Notes under the pieces: generated by a model | Database searches by the model: none | What the model saw: only the letters and a program-made list of their open reading frames with translations | What the model was told of the DNA's origin: nothing | Assembly: GCA_016789105.1 (NCBI GenBank) | Contig: JAEURN010000009.1 | Location: 26,451 to 90,450 of the forward strand | Direction: 5' to 3' | DNA: 64,000 nucleotides | Source: Armatimonadota bacterium | GTDB taxonomy: Bacteria > Armatimonadota > Fimbriimonadia > Fimbriimonadales > Fimbriimonadaceae | Position numbers and translations under genes: made by a program | Part shown: positions 35,635-44,547 of the stretch, piece after piece | Layout: every line of letters starts with the position of its first letter | How positions within the stretch are numbered: position 1 is the stretch's first letter

Positions 35635-36382
35635 TCGCAACCCGCAGCCGCGCAAGCCAGCCGGCTTGGGCCTTGGCGGCTTCCTTTGGATACTGGCGAT
35701 TGCCAACCTTGCCGCTGGGCTGGGCATGAGCACGGCAACTGGTCTGAAATCGGTCACGGTGAAAGGGGCAAACTCTGATGAATCCAAGTTGATTCAAAAA
35801 AGGCTGCAAATATGGGCTACAGTCCCGTGGATCCGGCAGAGCCAATCCGCAATGGAGACGTCGATTTTGGCCGACAACCGTCTTGCCGAGGCAAAAGTGA
35901 CGACGAACATTTTTGGACGCGGTACGGCGGTTGTCGTCCCCCGTGTCCCGGTCGCCCGGGTTGAGGAGAATCTTGGCGCCGAGAAAGAGCCGCCCAATTT
36001 TGCTACCTATTTGGATAGCCGAGGCACGCTGTATCAGGATTATTGGGCCGAGGCATTCAAAGGCCCTGATTTGGTGCTCCCGGCATCTTCCATGGCTATG
36101 CAGTTGACGGTTGTGCCGGCCTGGCCGTTGGTTTCGGTCGCGCATGTTGCCGCCAAAAGTCAGACTTTCCTCGGCGAACTGCCCTTTAAGGTTGTGTTGG
36201 ATGAGCGATCCGTTCTATCCTTACAGGTGGTCGATGGTCCCCAGATCGTTTTGGGCACAGATTCCGATTTGGACGAAAAGTTCGACGTTTTGGAGCGGGC
36301 ATTTCGCGAGGAAAAAGACAAGGTTCTTCGCTACAAGTCAATCAATGTGAGCGCACCTGACCGGCCCGTTTACGGATCTTGA
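35609..36382 (+). CDS. FtsQ/DivIB-like division protein
   Basis: The 257-aa protein has a basic cytoplasmic N-terminus, one membrane helix (residues about 22-43), a POTRA-like domain (KSVTVKGANSDESKLI) and a C-terminal beta domain with VDGPQIVLGTD and a last segment that ends with VSAPDRPVYGS. Topology and place directly after murC-ddl match FtsQ. It links FtsB/FtsL to FtsW/I. I take ATG 35609; a TTG at 35591 lies within the upstream coding sequence. The overlap with murC-ddl is 26 bases. Confidence 0.75.
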   Translation: MPSKKPARNRNPQPRKPAGLGLGGFLWILAIANLAAGLGMSTATGLKSVTVKGANSDESKLIQKRLQIWATVPWIRQSQSAMETSILADNRLAEAKVTTNIFGRGTAVVVPRVPVARVEENLGAEKEPPNFATYLDSRGTLYQDYWAEAFKGPDLVLPASSMAMQLTVVPAWPLVSVAHVAAKSQTFLGELPFKVVLDERSVLSLQVVDGPQIVLGTDSDLDEKFDVLERAFREEKDKVLRYKSINVSAPDRPVYGS

Positions 36383-36386
36383 ATCG

Positions 36387-37142
36387 ATGAACCCATTTGC
36401 CAGCCGCCAAAGCCCGAAAGGTTGGGTCCTCCCCACGAGCCTGCTGGCTCTGTTGATTGGGATGTTGGGCAGCCTGGCGGTTTTGAAAGAAGGGGCTCGG
36501 CAGCGGACGGTTGCCAGCCTGCCAGATGGTATCCGCCAGGAGTTTGCCGCCGGCGACTTGGATATGGCAAAGGAACTGGTCAACTTGAGAGAAGAAGTCT
36601 CCAAGTTGCGTGAAGACAAGACCAAGCTCGAGACGAAGATCGCCGAAACTGGCAACGCCACCAAAGAGATCAACGACAGTCTGCAAGAGACCAAGATGTT
36701 CGCCGGGCTCACGGATGTTGTGGGACCTGGGATCATCGTCACGCTCAACGACAGCAAAAAGCCTCCGGAAGAGATGTTGATTGCCGACAACGGCGTTGTG
36801 CACTACCTGGATGTGTTGAAGACGGTGAACGAACTATTCAACGCCGGTGCGGAGGCGATTGCCGTCAATGGGTTGCGGGTCGGCCCGCGCACTGACTTCC
36901 GATGTGTTGGGAGCACGATTTTGGTAGGGGCTCAAAAAATTGCTCCACCGATCGCGGTCCAGGCTGTTGGAGATTCAAAGACCTTGCTGGGGGCGATCAA
37001 CATGCCGGGCGGGATTCTGACTGAACTCCGGGAAGTCGACCCCAATATGGTTTCGGTGGAGCCGGCCAAGGAACTGGTTATCCCGGCCTATGACGGATCG
37101 ACGAAATTCCGTTTCGGACACGTTCCGGAGGTAAAGAATTGA
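36387..37142 (+). CDS. DUF881 family membrane protein
   Basis: The 251-aa product has an N-terminal membrane helix (about 13-33), a coiled coil (LVNLREEVSKLREDKTKLETKI) and a C-terminal DUF881 domain (DVVGPGIIVTLNDS, DVLKTVNELFNAGAEAIAVNGLRV). DUF881 (YlxW/YlxX-type) genes are found beside small-basic-protein genes in the cell-division region of many Gram-positive bacteria. A division or envelope role is likely but unproved. The gene overlaps the next one by four bases. Confidence 0.88.
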   Translation: MNPFASRQSPKGWVLPTSLLALLIGMLGSLAVLKEGARQRTVASLPDGIRQEFAAGDLDMAKELVNLREEVSKLREDKTKLETKIAETGNATKEINDSLQETKMFAGLTDVVGPGIIVTLNDSKKPPEEMLIADNGVVHYLDVLKTVNELFNAGAEAIAVNGLRVGPRTDFRCVGSTILVGAQKIAPPIAVQAVGDSKTLLGAINMPGGILTELREVDPNMVSVEPAKELVIPAYDGSTKFRFGHVPEVKN

Positions 37143-37546
37143 TTCTGATCCCGGTTTTGGCCCTGATCGTCGGCGTGTTGTTGGGTGCGCTCGTTTCTGA
37201 GCAAGTCCCCCAACTGCTGGCGCCTTATATGAGCGTTGCGGTCCTGGCCGGACTCGATTCGATCTGCGGAGGTTCGCGGAGTTACCTGGAAGGAAAGTTC
37301 CAGCAAGACATTTTTGTCTCCGGGTTTTTGTTCAACATTGTGCTGGCAATGTTCTTTGTTTGGCTGGGCGTGAACATTGGTCTGAATCTGATGTTGGCGG
37401 CGGCTCTGGTGTTCGGCTGGCGGATTTTTAATAATGCAAGCCTGATCCGCCGGCTTGCAATCAGTAGAATAGCGGATCAGCGGAAACGGCGCGAGCTCCG
37501 CGAAACACTTTCAGGCGGCGAGGCAGAGCCAGCGGCGGAAGCCTAA
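37139..37546 (+). CDS. Small basic protein (DUF1290 / Sbp)
   Basis: A 135-aa membrane protein with three or more hydrophobic helices and the conserved MSVAVLAGLDSICGGSRS and FVSGFLFNIVLAM. These match the small basic protein family (Sbp, DUF1290), normally 100-120 aa. The C-terminus is Arg/Glu-rich (RKRRELRETLSGGEAE). The start is the TTG at 37139, sharing two bases with the DUF881 stop. Molecular role unknown; its neighbours suggest a division or envelope job. Confidence 0.88.
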   Translation: MILIPVLALIVGVLLGALVSEQVPQLLAPYMSVAVLAGLDSICGGSRSYLEGKFQQDIFVSGFLFNIVLAMFFVWLGVNIGLNLMLAAALVFGWRIFNNASLIRRLAISRIADQRKRRELRETLSGGEAEPAAEA

Positions 37547-37572
37547 CAATTGGATTTTGAGGAATTGGATCT

Positions 37573-38805
37573 GTGGATGTTCACGACTCGGTAGTGGCAC
37601 TTGAAATCGGGGCCGCCAAAGTGGCGGCCCTGATCGCCCATGCGGACAAAAAGGGGAGGCTCGAAGTCCAATCTTTGGCCTATGGCCCATCTGCGGGGTT
37701 CGACCGCTGGCGGATCGATGACGAACGGGCTGTCGCCGAATCCGTGGATGCCGTATTGGGCAAGCTGGAACGGCACATTCAGGCGCCGGTTAAAAGGCTG
37801 ACGATTGGCTATGGCTCCCCGGATTTCCATAGTTGCACCGGCCAGGCGATGACGCCGGTCTATCCGGCGGGCCGGGCGGTGAAGCGTCAAGACATCCACA
37901 CGCTGGTGCAAACAAGCCGACGGGTTGCCTTGCCGCCGGGTTTTGGGCAAGTTATGGCGGTTCCCCGCTACTATGCCGTCGATGGGAACCGGGTGGGGCA
38001 CCCTCCGGAGGGGGCGCCAGCTACAAAAATCGAAGTTGAAACCCACATCGTGGCCGGGAGGGACAGCGAGCTGGACCAACTGGAACGGATCCTTGGCATG
38101 GGTGGGAGGGAGATCCAAGGCATTGTCCCGACTGCGTTGGCATCGGGCCTCGGCACGCTCAGCTCCGATGGCTTGGAACTTGGGGCCACCGTCGTCGACA
38201 TTGGTGCCGAATCGACCTCGATCGGTGTCTTTTTAGACGGGGCCTTTGCTTACCAGGCTGTAATCCCAATGGGGTCGGCATTCGTCACGCGGGACATCAT
38301 GCAACTTTTGAACGTTGACTGGGACGAAGCCGAAAGGTTGAAATGCGAGGAAGCCGAAGCTTGGGCGGAATCCGTGGATGCTGCAGCCCGGGTCATGGTG
38401 AATCAACCCGGGACCGGCAACCGCCCCATGCAAAAGAAGGTGCTGGTCGAGATTGTGGAAAGCCGCCTGCGTGAAATCTTTGCGGCCATCGGCCAGGAAT
38501 TGGAAGGGTTTGCGCCGGAAAGCGATATTCCTGTCATGGTAGTTTTGACCGGTGGTGGGAGCATTTTGCCCGGAACTGAGCATCTTTGCCAAGAAATCTT
38601 AAACGGAAAACATTGCAAAGTTGCACAACCGCGAGTGGTGGGGAGATTTGCTGGACAGGTCGCATCGCCTATGCTCGCGACAATCGTGGGCGTTGCGCGG
38701 TACGCTTTAGAATCTGATGAGGCCGAAATGGCCCCAATCAGCGGTTCCGCCGGGTGGCGCGATCGTTTTAGGACGTTGATTTCAAGGTTGGATGGCCGAA
38801 AGTAG
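37573..38805 (+). CDS. ftsA: Cell division protein FtsA
   Basis: A 410-aa actin-like ATPase with VVALEIGAAKVAALI (phosphate-1), the 1C subdomain around VKRLTIGYG...FHSCTGQ, VVDIGAESTSIGVF (phosphate-2), and VLTGGGSILPGTEHL. The C-terminal segment WRDRFRTLISRLDGRK is a plausible amphipathic membrane-binding helix. FtsA tethers FtsZ to the membrane. The start is GTG 37573. Followed after 39 nt by ftsZ. Confidence 0.92.
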   Translation: MDVHDSVVALEIGAAKVAALIAHADKKGRLEVQSLAYGPSAGFDRWRIDDERAVAESVDAVLGKLERHIQAPVKRLTIGYGSPDFHSCTGQAMTPVYPAGRAVKRQDIHTLVQTSRRVALPPGFGQVMAVPRYYAVDGNRVGHPPEGAPATKIEVETHIVAGRDSELDQLERILGMGGREIQGIVPTALASGLGTLSSDGLELGATVVDIGAESTSIGVFLDGAFAYQAVIPMGSAFVTRDIMQLLNVDWDEAERLKCEEAEAWAESVDAAARVMVNQPGTGNRPMQKKVLVEIVESRLREIFAAIGQELEGFAPESDIPVMVVLTGGGSILPGTEHLCQEILNGKHCKVAQPRVVGRFAGQVASPMLATIVGVARYALESDEAEMAPISGSAGWRDRFRTLISRLDGRK

Positions 38806-38844
38806 CCAGATTGGCTCGGCAAAGGAAAGTTAAGGATCAGGACA

Positions 38845-40071
38845 ATGGCAATGGCAGATGGTGCGGTGATCAAGGTGATTGGGGTCGGCGGCGGCGGGTG
38901 CAATGCCGTGAACCGAATGGTGGACGCAGGGATCCAGGGTGTGGAGTTCATCGCGATGAACACAGACATCCAGGTTCTGGACAATTCAAAGGCGGGCAAA
39001 AAAATCCAGCTTGGCCCCAACCTGTCCCGTGGGCTCGGTGCCGGTGGCGACCCGGAAACGGGCAAAGCGGCCGCTGAGGAAAGCAAGAACGACATCCGCA
39101 AAGTCATCGAAGGCGCGGATATGGTCTTTGTTACCGCAGGCATGGGCGGCGGAACCGGCACCGGGGCCAGCCCGGTGATTGCCGACTTAAGCCGAGAACT
39201 CGGGGCTGTGACGGTGGCCATCGTCACCCGTCCGTTTGGGTTTGAGGGCCCGCGCCGCCGCCGGATGAGTGAAAACGGCGTTTCCTCGCTCATTGGCCGA
39301 GTGGACACGATGATCACGATCCCGAACGACCGGTTGCTGGATGTCGTGGAGCGGCGGACGAGCATGATCGATGCGTTCCGGGTTGCCGATGACGTCCTCC
39401 GCCAGGGCGTGCAAGGGATCAGCGACATCATCACCATCCCCGGCCAGATCAACGTGGACTTTGCCGATGTGAAAGCAGTGATGCTCAACGCCGGCCCGGC
39501 CCTGATGGGGATCGGATACGGTGTGGGTGAGCAGCGCGCCCTGCATGCCGCCGAGCAAGCCACTTCCAGCCCGCTGTTGGAGCAAACCATCAACGGCGCG
39601 CGGGGTCTTTTGGTCAACATCTCCAGTGGGGAAGACCTGACGCTGAGCGAGGTGAGCGAGGCGATGGATTACATCCACAACTTGTGCGACCCCGAAGAAG
39701 CCAACATCTTTTTTGGCACCGTCATCGACCCCCGGCTGGAAGGCGAAGTCCGCATCACCGTCCTGGCAACCGGTTTTGACGCTGAACCGCGCAAGCCTGT
39801 TTTCAAGAGCGTGGCCTCGTCCGAACCGCAAGCAACCCAATCGTCCAGCACGGCCGCGACAGCTGCAGAATCGGTTTCGAAAGAGGAACCGCAAGCTCCG
39901 GAATCCCGGAAGTTCAGTTCCCCAACCGGTAGTGCTATCCGCGATATCTGGGACCGCAACAAAGCGGCGCAACGGGAGGCATCCGAATCAAAGGATGTCT
40001 TCGAAGAATCGGATGCCGAAATCGATATCCCGGCGTTCTTGCGCGAACACCGGCGGAACCGCGACAAGTAA
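38845..40071 (+). CDS. ftsZ: Cell division protein FtsZ
   Basis: A 408-aa tubulin-like GTPase with [12 protein letters not shown] (phosphate binding), [15 protein letters not shown] (T4 loop, residue about 100), [16 protein letters not shown] and the T7 loop [11 protein letters not shown]. After the core there is a variable Ser/Glu-rich linker (residues about 325-385) and the conserved C-terminal peptide [14 protein letters not shown], which binds FtsA and other partners. It forms the Z-ring. It ends the dcw operon just before a strong terminator. Ribosome site AGGATCAGGACA. Confidence 0.96.
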   Translation: MAMADGAVIKVIGVGGGGCNAVNRMVDAGIQGVEFIAMNTDIQVLDNSKAGKKIQLGPNLSRGLGAGGDPETGKAAAEESKNDIRKVIEGADMVFVTAGMGGGTGTGASPVIADLSRELGAVTVAIVTRPFGFEGPRRRRMSENGVSSLIGRVDTMITIPNDRLLDVVERRTSMIDAFRVADDVLRQGVQGISDIITIPGQINVDFADVKAVMLNAGPALMGIGYGVGEQRALHAAEQATSSPLLEQTINGARGLLVNISSGEDLTLSEVSEAMDYIHNLCDPEEANIFFGTVIDPRLEGEVRITVLATGFDAEPRKPVFKSVASSEPQATQSSSTAATAAESVSKEEPQAPESRKFSSPTGSAIRDIWDRNKAAQREASESKDVFEESDAEIDIPAFLREHRRNRDK

Positions 40072-40117
40072 GCGCGGGTCAGAGAGTTCCCCTGTAATGG
40101 CGACTTGCCTCCATAAG

Positions 40118-40151
40118 ATTGCCCGGGTTGCAAAGCCTGGGCAATTTTTTT
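40118..40151 (+). terminator. Terminator of the dcw operon
   Basis: Arms 40118-40127 and 40136-40145 pair over 10 bp (one G-T pair), with an 8-nt loop, and run into seven T. It lies 46 nt after the ftsZ stop. Confidence 0.88.
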
Positions 40152-40162
40152 GTCTCAGCCCC

Positions 40163-40192
40163 TTGTAATAGTAGACAAAAAGATACTATAAT
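40163..40192 (+). promoter_or_regulatory. Sigma70-type promoter of nrdA
   Basis: TTGTAA (40163-40168), 18-bp spacer, TATAAT (40187-40192, perfect). The start of transcription would be near 40199, leaving a 5' leader of about 380 nt before the nrdA ATG. Confidence 0.65.
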
Positions 40193-40580
40193 CAAGATCA
40201 GCCAACAGCGGGTTTTTCCCCCGCGGGCTGTGGGTAATCGTCGGAAAGAAAATCTGAAAAAAGTCGCTCCATCTTGTGGTTGGATGGCGTCCCAACCACA
40301 GAATGTAGCGGTTCACCCCCGTGGATTCACGAGGGCTGGATTGCGAGGGCCGAAACGGATTTCCGCCTGGAAAGCCGGCGGATCCCACGGATGCACACGA
40401 CGGCATCTGGCGTTGGGGTCAACAAACCGCCGGTGGGCAAAGAAGACGCTCTGGGGCCCTGGCTCCGGGGCTTTTTCTTCCTGAAAAGGCAAAGGTCGGC
40501 CACCCGCCTGGGAGGGCTAGGGGTGGCGGGCGCCGGGCGCGGCGTCAAAAGAAATTGGAACAATTGAAAAGGAATTTGCA
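40193..40580 (+). other. Long structured 5' leader of nrdA, unassigned
   Basis: The leader contains no convincing coding frame and several good hairpins: 40208-40224; 40275-40300 (perfect 9-bp stem, 8-nt loop); 40316-40335; 40363-40381; 40503-40530. An AAGGA ribosome site lies close to the ATG at 40581. I could not match it to a known class (no B12-box or GGTG-core seen). It may be a riboswitch, an attenuator or a small RNA. Confidence 0.4.
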
Positions 40581-43500
40581 ATGAGCAGCACTCTATCGGA
40601 TCTGGAACTGAAGCGTTACGCCCTGATGTCAACCGGCGAACGGCCGAAGCTGGACTGGGCTGACGAGATCAGCCGGGAACTCAGTTTTGAAAAGGAGATC
40701 CGATTGGTCAGCGGGAAAAGCGAGCAGGCATTTCAGGTTGGGGTGGTGGGCGAGATCGTCGGGGACGCGATGGCCGCCGTCCTTCTTAGCCAAGGCCGCA
40801 CTGATTTGGACACCCCCGAAAACCGCCAATTTGCCAAGCGGATCGCGCGGAATGTCATCGACCGGTTGGGGACACTGGGTGGCGACCGGCTCTCGATCAC
40901 CGAATACGACCTCTCGGTCTTGATCGAAGCCGTCTTGATTGAGGCGGGGGCATTTGAAGTTGCCAAAAGCCTGGTCAGCCAGCGGAGCCGGTTACCCAAG
41001 GGCGATAGCCCGGTGGGACGGGTCAAGCTCATCCGGCGGAACCAACAGGTGGTGCCGTGGAGCACCGACAAGGTGGAGATTGCGGTTCGCAAGGCGTTTT
41101 TGAGCCAAGGGCTGAACAGTGAGCCAGCGGTTGAAATTTCGGCAAATGTTGAAATGAAGGTTCTTTCCAGCGGCAACGCCTATGTGGGCATCGAAACTAT
41201 CCAAGATTTGGTTCAAGAAGAATTGATGCGCGGGGGCCATTTCAAGGTCGCCGAAGCCTACATCACCTATCGGGCCCAGCGCGCCATGATGCGTTTGGAA
41301 GAGCGGGCCACAGCGGCGAGCAGCGACCAGTTCGAAATGATCTCGGTGCTGGACAAGGATGGCGTCCCCCAGTTTTGGGATGGCGAAGACCTGCGGCGGC
41401 GCATTGATTTCGCCTTGATCGGTTTGGATATTGATATGCCGCGCGACCGCATTGAAGTGGAGCTCCGTCGAAGCATCACCGCGGACATCCCGGCGGCCGA
41501 CTTGCGGAAGCTGATCGTGATGAACGCCAAGACCCTGATGGAAAAGGATGCCGACTTCCGGTTTTTTGCCGCCCGGATCTTGCTGACATACATCTATGAA
41601 GAGGTTTTGGATTGGGATATCGTCCGCGACGGCCTCGACAAGCTAAAGCAGTTCCATGCCCAGGCGTTTTTGCGCAACATCCAGCAGGCGGTGGAGATCG
41701 ACCGGATCTCGCCGGATCTGCGGGTTTACGACATGGCCAAGCTGGCCTCCGCCTTGGATCCGACAGCCGACCTGGACTTCGACTTTTTGGGCATCCAAAC
41801 CCTTTACGACCGATACCTGATTACCGACAAAACCGGAAAAACGCAGCGGCGGCTCGAAACTCCCCAAATGTTCTGGATGCGGGTGGCCATGGGGCTGTTC
41901 AAAGACGAAGATGGCCGCGAAGACAAAGCCATCGAGCTTTACCAACTCTACAAAAGCCGGCGGTTCTGCAGCAGCACGCCCACCCTGTTCAATTCCGGCA
42001 CACTGCGCAGCCAACTCAGCAGCTGCTACCTTTACAAGGTCGATGATTCGATTGAGAGCATCATGTTGCGGGGGATCGCCGAAAATGCGTTTTTGAGCAA
42101 ATGGGCCGGCGGGCTCGGGGGCAGTTGGACCAGCGTGCGGGGCACGGGTGGGTTCATCAATGGAACCAATGGCGAAAGTCAGGGGGTGATCCCGTTCCTC
42201 AAGATGCACAACGACCAATTAGTCGCCGTGAACCAAGGCGGCAAGCGGGCGGGTTCCGGTTGTGCCTATTTGGAAACCTGGCACAACGACATCTACGACT
42301 TTTTGGAGCTGCGGCGCAACACCGGCGACGAGCGCCGCCGCACGCACGACATGAACACCGCCAACTGGGTTCCCGACCTCTTCATGAAGCGGATGGAAGA
42401 GCGGGGGAATTGGACGTTGTTCCGATCCAACGAGGTCAAAGATCTCCACGACCTTTATGGCCAGGCCTTTGAAACCCGCTATGTGGAATATGAGGCAATG
42501 GCCAAGCGCGGCGAAATCTGGGGTCGCGAAATCGAGGCGTTGGAGCTCTGGAAAGCCATGCTGAAGATGCTGTTCGAAACCGGGCATCCGTGGATCACGT
42601 TCAAAGACCCGTGCAACCTGCGCTCACCCCAGGACCACGTCGGAGTCATCCACAGCTCCAACCTGTGTACGGAAATCACGCTGAACACCAGCGCCGATGA
42701 AACCGCCGTTTGCAACCTGGGCAGCATCGTCATCGATAACCACCTGACCCCGGATGGGGAGATCGACCATGCGAAATTGCGGGAAACCGTCCGCGTGGCC
42801 GTCCGCGCCTTGGATAACGTCATCGACATCAACTTCTATCCGACCGAAGCGGCAAAGAACGCCAACAGCAAACACCGGCCAATCGGTTTGGGGGTCATGG
42901 GCTTGCACCATGCCTTGTTTGAGAAGGGTGTCGACTTTGCCAGCGAGGAAGCCATCGAATTCAATGACGAAATCATGGAAGCGGTTGCCTATTACGCCTA
43001 CGAGGCGTCATCGGATCTCGCCGCCGAACGGGGTGTCTATTCCAGCTACAAGGGCTCAAAGTGGGATCGTGGGATGCTGCCGCAAGACACTCTCGAAACC
43101 TTGGAACGTGAGCGCGGCATCCCGGTTGAAGTGCCCCGAGGCGGGAAAATGGACTGGACACCAGTGCGCGAGAAAATCGCCACCCAAGGCATGCGCAATT
43201 CCAACGTGTTGGCCATTGCCCCCACCGCCACCATCGCCAACATCATGGGCACCAGCCCATGCATCGAACCGCTCTACAAGAACATGTACGTCAAGAGCAA
43301 CTTGAGCGGCGACTTTGTGGTGGTCAACCCGTACATGGTCAAGGACCTGAAGGCGCGGGGCCTGTGGACACCGGATGTCATCGACCAGGTCAAATACTTT
43401 GACGGGGAACTGGATGCCATCGAAGAAATCCCGGACGACCTGAAGCAGAAATTTGCCACCGCGTTCGCCATCCCCTACGAATATGTGATCGATGCGGCGG

Positions 43501-43775
43501 CGCGGCGGCAAAAGTGGATCGACCAATCGCAATCGGTGAACCTGTTCCTTGGGCAAGCGGATCTCAAGACGCTGTCGCACATGTATCGCCGGGCGTGGCA
43601 CGTCGGGCTGAAAACCACGTACTACCTGCGCACCCTGGGGGCCAGCAACATCGAAAAGGCGACGGTCGCGGTCAAAAAGCAGGCCGACGAGCGGCGGGTC
43701 TATACGGAAGCGGAAAAGGCGGCCTGCTCGATTGAAGCCATGCGCAACGGCGAGGAGTGTGAGGCGTGTCAGTGA
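40581..43775 (+). CDS. nrdA: Ribonucleoside-diphosphate reductase alpha subunit (long, class I-type NrdA)
   Basis: A 1064-aa reductase, longer than the usual 750-850 aa. The first about 140 residues look like a degenerate ATP-cone, then a clear ATP-cone at about 145-235 (VKLIRRNQQVVPWSTDKVEIAVRK). The catalytic barrel has SSCYLYKVDDS (first redox Cys, about 480), NLCTEI (radical Cys, about 694), ETAVCNLGS (about 708) and KTTYYLRTLG (about 1013). The paired Tyr of the last motif is the class I radical pathway, so it should need a NrdB partner; the C-terminus ECEACQ supplies the shuttle Cys pair. It makes deoxynucleotides from NDPs. No nrdB is present in this window. The size and tandem cones resemble chlamydial NrdA. 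Confidence 0.9.
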   Translation: MSSTLSDLELKRYALMSTGERPKLDWADEISRELSFEKEIRLVSGKSEQAFQVGVVGEIVGDAMAAVLLSQGRTDLDTPENRQFAKRIARNVIDRLGTLGGDRLSITEYDLSVLIEAVLIEAGAFEVAKSLVSQRSRLPKGDSPVGRVKLIRRNQQVVPWSTDKVEIAVRKAFLSQGLNSEPAVEISANVEMKVLSSGNAYVGIETIQDLVQEELMRGGHFKVAEAYITYRAQRAMMRLEERATAASSDQFEMISVLDKDGVPQFWDGEDLRRRIDFALIGLDIDMPRDRIEVELRRSITADIPAADLRKLIVMNAKTLMEKDADFRFFAARILLTYIYEEVLDWDIVRDGLDKLKQFHAQAFLRNIQQAVEIDRISPDLRVYDMAKLASALDPTADLDFDFLGIQTLYDRYLITDKTGKTQRRLETPQMFWMRVAMGLFKDEDGREDKAIELYQLYKSRRFCSSTPTLFNSGTLRSQLSSCYLYKVDDSIESIMLRGIAENAFLSKWAGGLGGSWTSVRGTGGFINGTNGESQGVIPFLKMHNDQLVAVNQGGKRAGSGCAYLETWHNDIYDFLELRRNTGDERRRTHDMNTANWVPDLFMKRMEERGNWTLFRSNEVKDLHDLYGQAFETRYVEYEAMAKRGEIWGREIEALELWKAMLKMLFETGHPWITFKDPCNLRSPQDHVGVIHSSNLCTEITLNTSADETAVCNLGSIVIDNHLTPDGEIDHAKLRETVRVAVRALDNVIDINFYPTEAAKNANSKHRPIGLGVMGLHHALFEKGVDFASEEAIEFNDEIMEAVAYYAYEASSDLAAERGVYSSYKGSKWDRGMLPQDTLETLERERGIPVEVPRGGKMDWTPVREKIATQGMRNSNVLAIAPTATIANIMGTSPCIEPLYKNMYVKSNLSGDFVVVNPYMVKDLKARGLWTPDVIDQVKYFDGELDAIEEIPDDLKQKFATAFAIPYEYVIDAAARRQKWIDQSQSVNLFLGQADLKTLSHMYRRAWHVGLKTTYYLRTLGASNIEKATVAVKKQADERRVYTEAEKAACSIEAMRNGEECEACQ

Positions 43776-43828
43776 GTGCCATCTGTTGGTCGCCCAATGT
43801 AGATGAGTTGCCGGGTCTGCGTCCAATG

Positions 43829-43853
43829 CCCTCCCCGGACTTGGGGAGGGGGG
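43829..43853. repeat. GC-rich palindromic repeat, copy 1
   Basis: CCCTCCCC (43829-43836), loop GGACTT, GGGGAGGG (43843-43850) then GGG. Same family as the copies at 43934, 44057, 44548, 44601, 44655 and 63931. The stretch 43776-43828 before it holds nothing I can name. Confidence 0.85.
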
Positions 43854-43933
43854 CCGGAGTCTGCTTCAAAGTTTGAACAACCCCATTTCCCAGTTTTGGC
43901 GCAATGAAGCTGTTGCCACGTATTGCGTCGAAT

Positions 43934-43967
43934 CCCCTCCCCAGGACTGGGGAGGGTTAGGGATGGG
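43934..43967. repeat. GC-rich palindromic repeat, copy 2 (reverse orientation)
   Basis: CCCTCCCC, loop AGGACT, GGGGAGGG, then TTAGGGATGGG. The appended TTAGGG arm on the right side shows the orientation opposite to copies 5-7. The sequence on both sides (43854-43933, 43968-44056) is non-coding with no further features. Confidence 0.85.
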
Positions 43968-44056
43968 TCGAGGCCTGTTTTAGCTTGGCTTTCAACGCCC
44001 TCAGTTTGTAGTTTCCAGCTTGCAACTTGAGCCAAATTGCTGCAGAAATTCAGCAA

Positions 44057-44092
44057 CCCCTCCCCATCCCTCCCCAGACTTGGGGAGGGGGG
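44057..44092. repeat. GC-rich palindromic repeat, copy 3
   Basis: A left arm CCCCTCCCCAT precedes CCCTCCCC (44068-44075), loop AGACTT, GGGGAGGG (44082-44089) and GGG. A degenerate half copy is visible at about 44138-44156, just before the DUF559 gene. Confidence 0.85.
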
Positions 44093-44178
44093 CCTTGGGC
44101 AGCGTTTTAGCCCTGCGCTCACGAAGGAATCCGTACACCCCAGACTGAGGGAGGGAGTGTGTCAGCTAACATCAGTCA

Positions 44179-44535
44179 ATGCGGCGGACGGCTTCGGAAC
44201 GCGCAAAAACGAATGCCAAAGTTTTGCGCCGCCACATGACAGGGCCGGAAAAAGTCCTGTGGTCAAGGCTCCGCGAATGGCGGAACCGCGGCTATACAAT
44301 CCGCCGCCAGCATCCAATTGGTCCGTACGTTGTTGACTTCGTGTGCATGGAGCGCCGGGTTGTCATCGAGGTGGATGGAGTGAGCCACGATTCGGAGCAA
44401 CTAACCAAAGATGCTGCTCGTGACGCCCTTATAAAATCTTTGGGGTTCCTCGTGATTCGGATATCAAACGACGACGTGTTGCACCAAACCGATGCGGTTT
44501 TGACACACATTTGGGCGGTGTTAGAGGGCGGGTAG
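44179..44535 (+). CDS. DUF559 endonuclease-like protein
   Basis: The 118-aa product matches DUF559 (very-short-patch-repair-like, PD-(D/E)XK fold): LRRHMTGPEKVLWSRLREWRNRGYTIRRQHPIGPYVVDFVC, then RRVVIEVDGVSHD. The D (VVDF), E-x-D (VIEVDG) residues fit the metal-binding core. It is a predicted nuclease, possibly for mismatched or structured DNA. It is embedded in copies of one GC-rich palindromic repeat on both sides, a striking setting. Weakly supported start: ATG at 44179; ribosome site not obvious. Confidence 0.85.
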   Translation: MRRTASERAKTNAKVLRRHMTGPEKVLWSRLREWRNRGYTIRRQHPIGPYVVDFVCMERRVVIEVDGVSHDSEQLTKDAARDALIKSLGFLVIRISNDDVLHQTDAVLTHIWAVLEGG

Positions 44536-44547
44536 TTTTTTTTTCGA

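Noticed and set aside
38403..39620. Long minus-strand open frame opposite ftsA/ftsZ
   Set aside because: No ribosome site and composition of a shadow frame; ftsA and ftsZ are certain on the plus strand.
40193..40580. Cobalamin riboswitch upstream of a ribonucleotide reductase
   Set aside because: No B12-box or GGTG-core consensus found, and the enzyme carries the paired Tyr of class I reductases, so B12 dependence is not expected.
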